From the NCBI GenBank assembly GCA_013696835.1, contig JACCXV010000221.1:1-8372 (forward strand): a stretch of 8,372 nt of DNA. The letters are read 5' to 3'. Source of the stretch: Gemmatimonadota bacterium. GTDB lineage: Bacteria; Gemmatimonadota; Gemmatimonadetes; JACCXV01. Below are positions 1 through 6,470 of the stretch, one piece after another. Made by a program: the position numbers and the translations under genes. Below the pieces are notes generated by a model. It was not told where the DNA came from. It ran no database searches and saw only the letters and a program-made list of their open reading frames with translations. Position 1 is the first letter of the stretch, and each line of letters starts with the position of its first letter.

Positions 1-153
1 GTGCACGAGTATCAGAGCTTCTGCGTGCTGAAGTCGCCGCGAGGGTTCATGGAAGGGCAGTACTTCTTCGTTCGGCCCGACGAAAGCACCTTCGCGGCCG
101 ACATTCCCCGCTTCGACCTGGACGCCACCGAGGCGGTGGGTCCCGCAACCTGA
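1..153 (+). CDS. apaG: ApaG-like domain protein, C-terminal fragment
   Basis: Frame 1 is open from the window edge to TGA at 151-153, giving the last 50 residues of a protein that starts outside the window. The residues match the end of ApaG proteins as I know them: a beta-strand ending in a Cys-Val-Leu turn, then a G-x-M-E-G-x-Y-x-F strand (residues 15-22: GFMEGQYF), then F-x-x-x-I-P-x-F-x-L (FAADIPRFDLD) as the last strand. ApaG is a small (about 125 aa) fibronectin-III/immunoglobulin-like fold protein. It is linked genetically to Co2+/Mg2+ resistance and Ap4A metabolism in enterobacteria, and its biochemical role is not settled. The stop is 8 bp before the next start, so it is probably co-transcribed with the peptidase gene. 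A fusion protein with an ApaG domain cannot be excluded because the N-terminus is not visible. Confidence 0.75.
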   Translation: MHEYQSFCVLKSPRGFMEGQYFFVRPDESTFAADIPRFDLDATEAVGPAT

Positions 154-161
154 GCCCACGC

Positions 162-2201
162 ATGATCTCGATTCCCGCCGCGGCGCCGCGGGCGCCCTTG
201 GTGCGCTGCGCGCTCCTGCTTCTCGGCGTGCTCGCGGCCGGCGCCCACTCCATCAGCACGGAGGCTCAGGAAACGGCCCTGGCTCCGCTCGAGGTGCGGC
301 CGGGCCCCGCCTTCCTGAAGGCGGTGGAGCGCGGAACGCGCTCCCCTTCCGGAGAGCCGGGTGCCGCGTACTGGCAGCAGCGGGTCGCCTATGACATCCG
401 CGCCTCCGTGGACCTCGCCTCCCGCCTGCTCATCGGACACGAGACCGTGACGTACACGAACGCCTCCCCCGACACCCTCCACAGCGTGGTGTTTCACCTC
501 TACCAGAACCTCTTCGCCCCCGGCGCCGCGAACACGCGCGCCGTGCCGCTCACGGGTGGGATCACGATCGACTCCCTGATCGTTGCGGGGACCCGCCTGG
601 CGGTCCCGGTGCTCGACCCCGCTGCCGAGGCCGCGATCTCCGCCGCGACGGCGCCGGACACGTCCGCGCCGGTGCGCGTCACGGGCACGATCCTGAAAGT
701 TCGCCTCCCGGCCCCACTGCCCCCGGGCGGCGAGACGACCTTCGCGATCGGCTGGCACTTCACGATTCCGTCAGGCGAGGGCGTGCCGCGAATGGGCATG
801 GTGGACTCGACCACGGCCCAGATCGCGCAGTGGTATCCGCAGATCGCCACCTACGACGACCTCGCGGGCTGGGACACGCGGCCCTACCTCTCGAACGGCG
901 AGTTCTACCTCGAGTACGGGACGTTCGACATCGCGATCACAGCCCCCGCGGGCGCGGTCGTCCAGGCCACGGGGACGCTCGTCAACCCGGAGGATGTGCT
1001 CACGGAAGAGACGCGTGCGCGGCTGGAGCGGGCGGCCGCGAGTGGGGAGACCGTGCACGTGCTGACCGAGGCCGACTTCGGACCCGGGCGGGCCACGCGC
1101 GGCCGCGCCGGGGAGCCCATCACGTGGCGCTTTCACGCCGAGAACGTGCGGGACGCCGCCTTCGCGCTCGGCGACCACTATCTGTGGGACGCGGCCAGCG
1201 GTCTGGCCGATTCCGCGAGCGGTCGGCGAACGGCTGTGCACGCGCTCTACCGCCCGGGAGCGAAGACCTGGCGGGAATCGGCGCGCATGACCCGTGACGC
1301 GATCGAGGTGTTCAGCCGCAACGTCTATCCCTATCCCTACGCCCACATCACCAGCAGCGAGGGCCTGGTTGGCGGCATGGAGTACCCGATGATCGTCTTC
1401 GTGCGCGACTTCGAGACCGAGGTCCGGACGCAGCGCGTGATCGCGCACGAGCTCGGGCACGAGTGGTTCCCGATGATGGTGGGCTCGGACGAGACGGCCT
1501 TCGCCTGGCTCGACGAGGGCGTGAACACGTACATCACGATCGCCGCAGCCGAGCACTACTACCCCGACTCCAGGGAGCGCTCGGAGATCCGCGACCGCTA
1601 CCGCCGTTTTCAGCATGCAGCGAACACGAGCTTCGCGCTGATGGACGCGCCGGACGCGATCGCGGTGGGGGGCTCGGAGGTGGCGGTCCTCGGCTACCGC
1701 AAGCCGGCGGTCGCGCTCCTCGCGCTGCACGAGATTCTGGGTGGCGAGACGTACGATCGGGCGCTCCGCGAGTACACCCGGCGCTGGCTGTACCGGCATC
1801 CCTCTCCATGGGACTTCTTCAACACCTTCGAAGACGTGGCCGGACGTGACCTGGACTGGTTCTGGCAGCCATGGTTCTACGGCAGCGGCGTGAGCGACCT
1901 CGCCATCGAGGCCGTCGCCCTGGCTTCGGGACGCGTGACGATCAGCGTGCGGAACGAGGGCACGGTGCTCTCTCCCATCCGCGCCCGCATCACGACCGCC
2001 GACGGCCGGACCGTTCCCGTGGAGGCGCCGGCCTCGGTGTGGTTCGGGGGCCAGCGCTCGGTGCGCGTCGAAGCCGACGTCCCCGGCGAGGTCGTGCGGG
2101 TGGAGCTGGATCCGGACGCCGCGTTCACCGACGTGGATCCCGAGGACGACGTGTGGACGTCCGTGGAAACGTCGTCCGGCGCGCCGGAAGGCGGCCGGTA
2201 G
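162..2201 (+). CDS. Secreted M1 family zinc metallopeptidase (aminopeptidase-like)
   Basis: This 679-residue protein belongs to the gluzincin M1 family, zinc enzymes that usually remove N-terminal residues from peptides. The zinc site is complete: HELGH at residues 429-433, with the third ligand Glu452 in LDEG exactly 18 residues further on. The substrate-binding GGMEYP motif is at 404-409; the fifth position is Tyr-Pro rather than the Asn of classic GAMEN enzymes, as in many secreted bacterial M1 proteins. Tyr512 (GYRKP) is a good candidate for the catalytic tyrosine. The N-terminal beta-saddle domain spans roughly residues 70-330, and a short beta-sandwich (about 630-675) follows the helical part. 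A hydrophobic stretch at about 13-28, after an Arg, reads as a signal peptide, so the enzyme is probably exported. No good Shine-Dalgarno precedes ATG 162. The gene sits 8 bp after apaG, and its end overlaps the likely amidase start. Substrate specificity cannot be read from the sequence. Confidence 0.93.
   Translation: MISIPAAAPRAPLVRCALLLLGVLAAGAHSISTEAQETALAPLEVRPGPAFLKAVERGTRSPSGEPGAAYWQQRVAYDIRASVDLASRLLIGHETVTYTNASPDTLHSVVFHLYQNLFAPGAANTRAVPLTGGITIDSLIVAGTRLAVPVLDPAAEAAISAATAPDTSAPVRVTGTILKVRLPAPLPPGGETTFAIGWHFTIPSGEGVPRMGMVDSTTAQIAQWYPQIATYDDLAGWDTRPYLSNGEFYLEYGTFDIAITAPAGAVVQATGTLVNPEDVLTEETRARLERAAASGETVHVLTEADFGPGRATRGRAGEPITWRFHAENVRDAAFALGDHYLWDAASGLADSASGRRTAVHALYRPGAKTWRESARMTRDAIEVFSRNVYPYPYAHITSSEGLVGGMEYPMIVFVRDFETEVRTQRVIAHELGHEWFPMMVGSDETAFAWLDEGVNTYITIAAAEHYYPDSRERSEIRDRYRRFQHAANTSFALMDAPDAIAVGGSEVAVLGYRKPAVALLALHEILGGETYDRALREYTRRWLYRHPSPWDFFNTFEDVAGRDLDWFWQPWFYGSGVSDLAIEAVALASGRVTISVRNEGTVLSPIRARITTADGRTVPVEAPASVWFGGQRSVRVEADVPGEVVRVELDPDAAFTDVDPEDDVWTSVETSSGAPEGGR
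2142..2145 (+). promoter_or_regulatory. Ribosome binding site for the amidase gene, inside the peptidase gene
   Basis: GAGG lies 7 nt before the in-frame GTG at 2153. It is the only acceptable ribosome binding site I find near the 5' end of the amidase homology, and it decides the start choice. It lies within the last 20 codons of the peptidase gene, which suggests translational coupling. Confidence 0.45.
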
Positions 2202-3442
2202 GCACGCCCACGGCCCCCGGCCCGCCGTCCGAGACAAGCTCGCGGACGGCCCGCGCGCTGGCTGCGATCGCCGCCAGGAACTCGGAGCTGAATGCCTTCC
2301 TGGCGATCCGGCCGGAAGCGGCGAGCGAAGAGGGCATTCCGCTCGGAGTGAAGGACATATTCGACACGGCCGGCCTCGTCACGACGTACGGGTCGTGTCT
2401 CTACCGTGACCACCTGCCTGTCACGTCCGCGGAGGCGGTGCTCAGGCTGCAGGGGGCCGGTTACGTGCTGATCGGCAAGACGAACCTGCACGAGTTCGCG
2501 TACGGGATCACGTCGGAGAACCCCCATTTCGGCGCCGTGCGCAACCCGCGTGACCCGAGCCGCATGGCGGGTGGATCGAGCGGCGGCTCGGCGGCCGCGC
2601 TGGCGGCGGGGCTCTGCGATGCGGCACTGGGCTCCGATACGGGCGGATCGATCCGGATCCCTGCCGCCTTCTGCGGCGTGGTCGGCTTCAAGCCGACGTA
2701 CGGAGTCGTCCCCACGCAGGGTCTCTTCCCTCTCGCTCCGAGCTTCGACCATGCCGGCCCGATGGCCCGCGACGTGAAGGGGTGCGCGGCGGCGTTCGCC
2801 GTTCTAGCCGATCAGGAGGTCGCCTCTCCCGCCGATCCGGCGATGCTGCGCGTCGGTTCGGCGGAAGCCTTCTTCGAGGTCTGCGCACCCGGCGTGGGCC
2901 GCGCCTGCCGGCGAGCGCTGCGAGGCATGGGGCCCGTCCTCCCCGTCTCCTTCCCGTCCCCCGACGCGTTCAGCACCGCCCCCATGTTCCTGTCCGAAGC
3001 CGCCGCCCTGCACCGTGCCACCTTCCCCTCGCGTGCGGCCGAGTACGGGCCCGACGTGGCCGGGCTGCTCCGGCGCGGGCTTGCCGTCCCGGCCGTCGAC
3101 TACCTCGCCTGCCGCGAGGAGCTCCAGCGCTTCCGCGCACGCGCGGCGGGCGTCTTCGCGCACGTCGACCTGCTGGCGGTTCCCACCGTGCCCTGCGTCG
3201 CTCCGCTGCTGGGGACTGCATCCATCGACGTCGGCGGCCGCCGCTTCTCGACGCGCGACCTGCTCACCCGGAACACTCGGCCATTCGCGAATCTCGGCTG
3301 GCCGGCGCTGGCGCTCCCGTGCGGGATCGCCGAGGACGGCCTGCCGGCGTCCCTGTCGCTCGTCGGCCCGCCGGGTGGGGACGCTCGCGTGCTGGCCGCG
3401 GGACTCGCGCTGGAGGCGCTGCTTGCGGCTGAGCCAGGATGA
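2153..3442 (+). CDS. Amidase signature family enzyme (GatA-like fold), compact
   Basis: This is an amidase-signature hydrolase of about 429 residues, a family that cleaves carboxamide bonds with a Ser-cisSer-Lys triad. From GTG 2153, the predicted triad is Lys67 (GVKD), cis-Ser142 (GGSSGGS) and nucleophile Ser166 (DTGGSIR). The spacings of 75 and 24 residues equal those I recall for GatA. The Gly/Ser-rich signature runs from about 140 to 180 and ends in FCGVVGFKPTYG. The C-terminal RPFANLGWPALALPCG block (about 376-391) is typical. At 429 aa it is shorter than GatA (about 480-490) and most amidases, with trimmed N-terminal helices and middle region. There is no gatB or gatC beside it, so a role in tRNA amidation is unlikely; the substrate is unknown. 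The frame is open upstream to ATG 1871, but that part reads as Arg-rich shadow of the peptidase gene. GTG 2153 with GAGG is the best start, overlapping the peptidase gene by 49 bp. No signal peptide is seen. Confidence 0.88.
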   Translation: MDVRGNVVRRAGRRPVGTPTAPGPPSETSSRTARALAAIAARNSELNAFLAIRPEAASEEGIPLGVKDIFDTAGLVTTYGSCLYRDHLPVTSAEAVLRLQGAGYVLIGKTNLHEFAYGITSENPHFGAVRNPRDPSRMAGGSSGGSAAALAAGLCDAALGSDTGGSIRIPAAFCGVVGFKPTYGVVPTQGLFPLAPSFDHAGPMARDVKGCAAAFAVLADQEVASPADPAMLRVGSAEAFFEVCAPGVGRACRRALRGMGPVLPVSFPSPDAFSTAPMFLSEAAALHRATFPSRAAEYGPDVAGLLRRGLAVPAVDYLACREELQRFRARAAGVFAHVDLLAVPTVPCVAPLLGTASIDVGGRRFSTRDLLTRNTRPFANLGWPALALPCGIAEDGLPASLSLVGPPGGDARVLAAGLALEALLAAEPG

Positions 3443-3472
3443 CGGGTGGGGCGCCGCTGGCGGGCCGAGGCG

Positions 3473-3805
3473 CTACAGGCGCTCGATCTCGGCGGCGAAC
3501 TCCGCGTACAGGTCCACGTCCCCGCTCCTGGCGATCTGCTTGTCCTCGTAGGGATGGCCGACACGGCGGTAGAGCTCGTCCGCCACGTTGTGAAGGACGC
3601 CCGTGACGAGCGCCACGACGCCATAGCGCACCCGGCCGAATCGCAGCTTCACGAGCCGCAGGACGAGCCGCGTGCAGGCGTAGTTGAGCAGGCCGGCGGC
3701 GGCTAGCTCGCCGTCGGACCGCTCGGCACGCTCCGCGATTCGTGCGGAGAGCGCGTCGATCAGAGGGTCCAGCTCCGCGCGATGCTCCGCGGGGATGTAG
3801 GGCAT
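3473..3805 (-). CDS. Conserved protein of unknown function, DUF6899-like
   Basis: This is a 110-residue leftward gene with a strong ribosome binding site and a clear start (MPYIP). The order of motifs fits the small uncharacterised family I remember as DUF6899, which is found in bacteria and phages: N-terminal MPYIPxExRxxLDPxI (residues 1-16), a central LLNYxxTRL (about 39-47), then GVLxxxxDELYRRVxxPYEDxKI (about 69-91), and a GDVDLY near the end (95-100). No catalytic motif, signal peptide or membrane segment is evident; it should be a helical cytoplasmic protein. It is convergent with the amidase gene (30 bp between stops) and divergent from the glutamate-semialdehyde dehydrogenase gene. 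I cannot assign a function. The family label is from memory of its sequence pattern, not from a search; that the gene is real is more certain than its name. Confidence 0.78.
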   Translation of the reverse strand: MPYIPAEHRAELDPLIDALSARIAERAERSDGELAAAGLLNYACTRLVLRLVKLRFGRVRYGVVALVTGVLHNVADELYRRVGHPYEDKQIARSGDVDLYAEFAAEIERL

Positions 3806-3812
3806 CGATGGA

Positions 3813-3818
3813 CTCCTT
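3813..3818 (-). promoter_or_regulatory. Ribosome binding site of the DUF6899-like gene
   Basis: Read on the minus strand this is AAGGAG, 7 nt before the ATG at 3805. It is the strongest Shine-Dalgarno sequence in the window and firmly supports both the gene and its start. Just upstream in the transcript lie the two GC-rich hairpins of the intergenic region. Confidence 0.8.
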
Positions 3819-3821
3819 TCG

Positions 3822-3844
3822 CGTGGGAGGCCCCGCCTCCCGCG
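3822..3844. repeat. Inverted repeat A (9-bp stem, 5-nt loop)
   Basis: The arms 3822-3830 and 3836-3844 pair over 9 bp around loop CCCCG at 3831-3835; six of the pairs are GGGAGG with CCTCCC, and there is one G-U (T-G) pair at 3824/3842. In the leftward transcript this hairpin ends only a few nucleotides before the ribosome binding site at 3813-3818. There is no T tract on either side, so it is not a typical terminator. Confidence 0.55.
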
Positions 3845-3860
3845 GTCTTTCCCGCGGGGG
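3837..3860. repeat. Inverted repeat B (9-bp stem, 6-nt loop), overlaps repeat A
   Basis: CCCGCGG at 3839-3845 pairs with CCGCGGG at 3852-3858 around a pyrimidine loop (TCTTTC). The stem extends by two pairs (one G-U) to 3837 and 3860. It uses bases 3837-3844 that also form the right arm of repeat A, so a single RNA can form only one of the two hairpins. As DNA it is a near-perfect palindrome that could also serve as an operator. Confidence 0.55.
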
Positions 3861-3960
3861 CCGGGTCACAGTACGTTGCCGGGACGATTCCAAGCCGAGC
3901 AGTCGCACGCCGGGCCTGCCGGCCGCGAAGCTCACCTCTGCACAGCGGGATCGCTCGCCC

Positions 3961-5655
3961 ATGACCGACCGACCGACCCTGGAGTACGACTACCGCCCGA
4001 CGGAGTATTTGGATTTCTCGCAGGCTGGCAACCGGCGCGCGATGGAAGCCGCCATCGCCCGCGTCGAGTCCCGGCTGGGCCGCGAATACCCGATGTGGAT
4101 CGGGGGCCGCGAGATGCGCGAAGGCGATCTGTTCACGTCCGTGAACCCCAACGACCCGGCACAGGTCGTCGGACGTTTCCAGACGGGCAGCCGCGAGACG
4201 GCGGAGCGATCGGTCGACGAGGCGTGGAACGCCTTCCCAGCCTGGGCCACACGCCCCGCGAGGGAGCGCGCCGACATCCTCTTCCGCGCGGCGGACCTCA
4301 TGCGGGACGAGCGCCTCGAGCTGGCCGCGTGGATGATCTTCGAGGTCGGCAAGACCTGGTCGGAGGCGGATTCGGACGTCGCCGAGGCGATCGACTTCCT
4401 CGCCTACTACGCCCACGAGATGCTGCGCTACGACCGCGGCATGGCCGTCCTCGACACCGCGCCCGACGAGAACCACACCCTCTACATCCCCCTCGGCGTG
4501 GGAGCGGTGATCTCCCCCTGGAACTTCCCGCTCGCGATCCTGACCGGCATGAGCTCGGCGCCACTGGTGGCCGGCAACACGATCTGCCTCAAGCCCGCGG
4601 GGGACTCCGCCGCGATCGGCTACCAGTACGTGCGAATCATGCACGAGGCAGGCCTGCCCGCCGACACGCTGAACTTCCTGACGGGCGCGGGGTCCGTAGT
4701 CGGGAACGCCGTCGTGGTCCACCCGCGCACGCGGTTCGTGTCCTTCACCGGCTCCAAGGAAGTGGGACTGCAGATCAACGAGCTCGCGGCGAAGACCGTT
4801 CCGGGCCAGCGGTGGATCAAGCGCGTGGTTGCCGAGATGGGCGGCAAGGACGCCATGGTGATCGACCGCGGCGTGGACGTGGACGCCGCAGCCGAGGCGG
4901 TGCGGCAGGCGGCGTTCGGGTTCCAGGGGCAGAAGTGCTCCGCCTGCTCGAGGGCCATCGTGCACGAGGCGATCTACGACGAGTTCGTAGAGAAGCTGGC
5001 GGAGAAGACCCGTGCGATGCGGCTCGGACCCTCCCGTGACCCCGCCGTTCAGATGGGCGCGGTGGTGAGCGAGAACCAGTATCGGACCGTACGCAAGTAC
5101 ATCGAGATCGGAAGGGGGGAGGGGCGCCTGGTGACCGGCGGCGAAACCCCAGCAGGGCCGGGCTACCTGATTCCCCCCACGATCATCGCGGACGTGGCGC
5201 CGGGCGCCCGCATCGAGCAGGAGGAGATCTTCGGGCCTGTGCTGGCCGTGATCAAGGCGCGCGACTTCGACGACGGGCTGCGCATCGCGAACGACACCGA
5301 GTTCGGCCTGACGGGAGGGATCTTCTCGAACGATCCCGTGCATATCGAGCGCGCGCGGCGGGAGTTCTTCGTCGGCAACCTGTACATCAATCGCAAGTGC
5401 ACGGGCGCGCTGGTCGGCGCCCAGCCGTTCGGCGGCTTCAACATGTCGGGGACGGATTCGAAGGCGGGAGGCCGGGACTACCTGGGTCTGTTCCTGCAGG
5501 CCAAGTCGATCACGGAGCGCAGGCAGGCCCCGGTCGAGCGTCGCCCCGGTGGAGAGCGCCAGGCGGGAGCCGCGGCGGCAGCCGGTCGGGCCGGCACGAA
5601 GACAGCGCGGGCCGTACGCCTGAGCACCGCGGGCGAGGCGGGTGGCGGACCCTAG
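3961..5655 (+). CDS. pruA: L-glutamate gamma-semialdehyde dehydrogenase (1-pyrroline-5-carboxylate dehydrogenase, RocA type)
   Basis: This NAD(P)-dependent aldehyde dehydrogenase oxidises L-glutamate 5-semialdehyde to glutamate, the last step of proline and arginine breakdown in the cytoplasm. Visible residues are Asn188 in PWNFP (oxyanion hole), general base Glu292 in EMGGKD, and nucleophile Cys326 in [10 protein letters not shown], 34 residues later as usual. The region around 480-510 ([20 protein letters not shown]) is the P5C-dehydrogenase signature; the substrate call rests on it and on full-length similarity to RocA. ATG 3961 ([11 protein letters not shown]) is chosen because the family N-terminus begins there. 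It lacks a clear Shine-Dalgarno and coincides with a four-unit GACC repeat. The protein is 564 aa against about 515 for RocA, and the excess is a 44-residue Ala/Gly/Arg-rich tail after residue 520. No proline dehydrogenase gene is adjacent in the window. Confidence 0.93.
   Translation: MTDRPTLEYDYRPTEYLDFSQAGNRRAMEAAIARVESRLGREYPMWIGGREMREGDLFTSVNPNDPAQVVGRFQTGSRETAERSVDEAWNAFPAWATRPARERADILFRAADLMRDERLELAAWMIFEVGKTWSEADSDVAEAIDFLAYYAHEMLRYDRGMAVLDTAPDENHTLYIPLGVGAVISPWNFPLAILTGMSSAPLVAGNTICLKPAGDSAAIGYQYVRIMHEAGLPADTLNFLTGAGSVVGNAVVVHPRTRFVSFTGSKEVGLQINELAAKTVPGQRWIKRVVAEMGGKDAMVIDRGVDVDAAAEAVRQAAFGFQGQKCSACSRAIVHEAIYDEFVEKLAEKTRAMRLGPSRDPAVQMGAVVSENQYRTVRKYIEIGRGEGRLVTGGETPAGPGYLIPPTIIADVAPGARIEQEEIFGPVLAVIKARDFDDGLRIANDTEFGLTGGIFSNDPVHIERARREFFVGNLYINRKCTGALVGAQPFGGFNMSGTDSKAGGRDYLGLFLQAKSITERRQAPVERRPGGERQAGAAAAAGRAGTKTARAVRLSTAGEAGGGP
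3963..3978 (+). repeat. Tetranucleotide tandem repeat (GACC)4 at the pruA start codon
   Basis: Four uninterrupted GACC units begin at the G of the start codon and cover codons 2-6 (Thr-Asp-Arg-Pro-Thr). Gain or loss of one unit would put the rest of pruA out of frame with this ATG. Four units is short for a hypermutable tract. Confidence 0.9.
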
Positions 5656-5691
5656 CCCCGATCGCAGCTGGCGACAAATTGCCGCTGTACC

Positions 5692-5696
5692 GGAGG
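5692..5696 (+). promoter_or_regulatory. Ribosome binding site deciding the start of the 255-aa orphan gene
   Basis: GGAGG lies 5 nt before ATG 5702. The alternative in-frame GTG at 5642 would overlap the end of pruA and has no comparable site, so ATG 5702 is preferred. Confidence 0.7.
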
Positions 5697-5701
5697 TCGA
5701 G

Positions 5702-6469
5702 ATGAGTCCCCTGGAGCGGCGGCGGCCCGGGCATCGTGCGCGGGTCGGCCGGGCTCGACACACGGCGCAGCTCGCAGCCGCCGGTGCGGTGGCGCTCGCG
5801 CTCCTGGCAGGCTCGCCCATCGCGTGGATCGCGAGCGGGCAAGGCGGCGGGACGCAGCGGGACGCGCCCCGTGAAGAGCCGAGCCTGCCCAGCGCGCGGG
5901 AGCTGGAGGACCTCGTGTCCTACGCCGAGCCGGTGGCGTCCAGGCCCCACGCGGTGAAGCTCGAGAGCTTCGATGCCGATACGATCCGCGGGGTGTTCTT
6001 CGTGGACTCCGATCTCCCGTCGGCCCGTCACGTGGCGTATGGCAAGGACGGACGCGGCTATCGCTACGTCTGGTTCAGCCGGCGAAATCCCCTGCGGACG
6101 AGCCTAGTCGCCCTGTACCAGGTCGACGGCCGCGGTGCGCCCGACATCCTCTACTGGCGGGAGATCGACCAGGAGCGGAAGGTCGCGCGCGCGCGCGAGT
6201 TTCGCGGGCCCGGTGCCCGCACGGTGCAGTTCGAGTACAGCTCGTCTCCGGCATGCAGGCGTCCGCCCTGCGAAGAATGGAGCGAGGCGCCGCTGCAGCG
6301 CCTCCCCGCCCCCGCCTCCTTCTTCGATCCCCTGCGGAGGCTCTTCGCTGCCGCGGCAGAGCACGGAGAAGCCCACCTGGATCGTCACGTCTCCTCGCTC
6401 GGGGGGCGACCTGCCGCCCGCGCGGAGATCCCCCGCACTGTCCTCACCGCTAGCCCCGAGTCGAGCTAG
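5702..6469 (+). CDS. Membrane-anchored or exported protein of unknown function
   Basis: I do not recognise this 255-residue protein. It begins with an Arg-rich segment (residues 4-19), followed by a hydrophobic stretch at about 21-43 that fits a single N-terminal membrane anchor or long signal peptide; the rest would then be outside the inner membrane. Residues 84-160 look like beta-strand-rich sequence (IRGVFFVDSDLP, YRYVWFSRRNPL, SLVALYQVDGRGAPDILYWREID). The VDGRGAPD part is loosely like a calcium-loop repeat unit, but it occurs once and is not diagnostic. Cys185 and Cys190 are close enough to form a small disulfide loop. The C-terminal 50 residues are Ala/Arg-rich and probably less ordered. 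It starts 46 bp after pruA on the same strand, so co-transcription is likely, but no functional link is apparent. Its 3' end overlaps the convergent kinase gene by 20 bp. It contains a (CG)7 tract. Confidence 0.75.
   Translation: MSPLERRRPGHRARVGRARHTAQLAAAGAVALALLAGSPIAWIASGQGGGTQRDAPREEPSLPSARELEDLVSYAEPVASRPHAVKLESFDADTIRGVFFVDSDLPSARHVAYGKDGRGYRYVWFSRRNPLRTSLVALYQVDGRGAPDILYWREIDQERKVARAREFRGPGARTVQFEYSSSPACRRPPCEEWSEAPLQRLPAPASFFDPLRRLFAAAAEHGEAHLDRHVSSLGGRPAARAEIPRTVLTASPESS
6184..6197 (+). repeat. (CG)7 dinucleotide tract inside the orphan gene
   Basis: Fourteen bases of perfectly alternating C and G encode part of the VARARE segment at about residues 161-166. Such tracts can adopt Z-form DNA and can slip during replication. 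In this GC-rich, Arg/Ala-rich setting it may also be simple codon-usage chance. Confidence 0.85.
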
Positions 6470-6470
6470 C
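6449..6470. repeat. Two GCTAGC palindromes carrying the two convergent stop codons
   Basis: GCTAGC occurs at 6449-6454 and 6465-6470, separated by 10 bp. The first contains the kinase stop (minus-strand TAG, 6450-6452), and the second contains the stop of the rightward gene (TAG, 6467-6469). The two copies can also pair as a 6-bp stem. There is no T tract, so terminator function is not shown. Confidence 0.6.

Larger units (their letters stand above)
3806..3960. other. Divergent intergenic region with overlapping hairpins
   Basis: These 155 bp separate two divergent genes and must contain the start signals for both. The left third holds two strong inverted repeats that share an arm (3822-3844 and 3837-3860). 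The right part has no convincing -35/-10 pair and no good Shine-Dalgarno before ATG 3961. The plus-strand frame of the dehydrogenase stays open through this region, but its translation does not resemble the family and runs into the leader of the divergent gene. Confidence 0.7.

Noticed and set aside
12..758. A 248-codon minus-strand frame across the apaG/peptidase junction
   Set aside because: It is low-complexity and Arg/Gly-rich, antisense to two recognisable coding regions, and has no family resemblance.
1325..1340. Short TATCCC tandem repeat in the peptidase gene
   Set aside because: It encodes the YPYP segment ahead of the GGMEYP motif, which is typical of this M1 subgroup; protein conservation explains it.
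1871..2152. N-terminal extension of the amidase
   Set aside because: It would overlap the peptidase gene by over 300 bp, and the translation is Arg/Gly-rich shadow sequence unrelated to amidases.
771..2237. A 488-codon minus-strand open frame under the M1 peptidase gene
   Set aside because: It has shadow composition (Arg/His/Val/Gly-rich) and no recognisable motif. The plus-strand peptidase with an intact zinc site explains the sequence.
3443..3472. Terminator between the convergent amidase and DUF6899-like genes
   Set aside because: Only a 4-5 bp GC stem can be drawn, and no T tract follows on either strand.
3742..3960. N-terminal extension of the glutamate-semialdehyde dehydrogenase
   Set aside because: The frame is open, but the residues do not resemble the family. 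The first part overlaps the well-supported divergent gene and its ribosome binding site, and family homology begins right after ATG 3961.
3760..5820. A 686-codon open frame on the minus strand antisense to pruA
   Set aside because: The translation is rich in Arg, Gly, His and Ala with no domain pattern. It is the complement of the strongly conserved dehydrogenase gene; long antisense frames are expected at high G+C.
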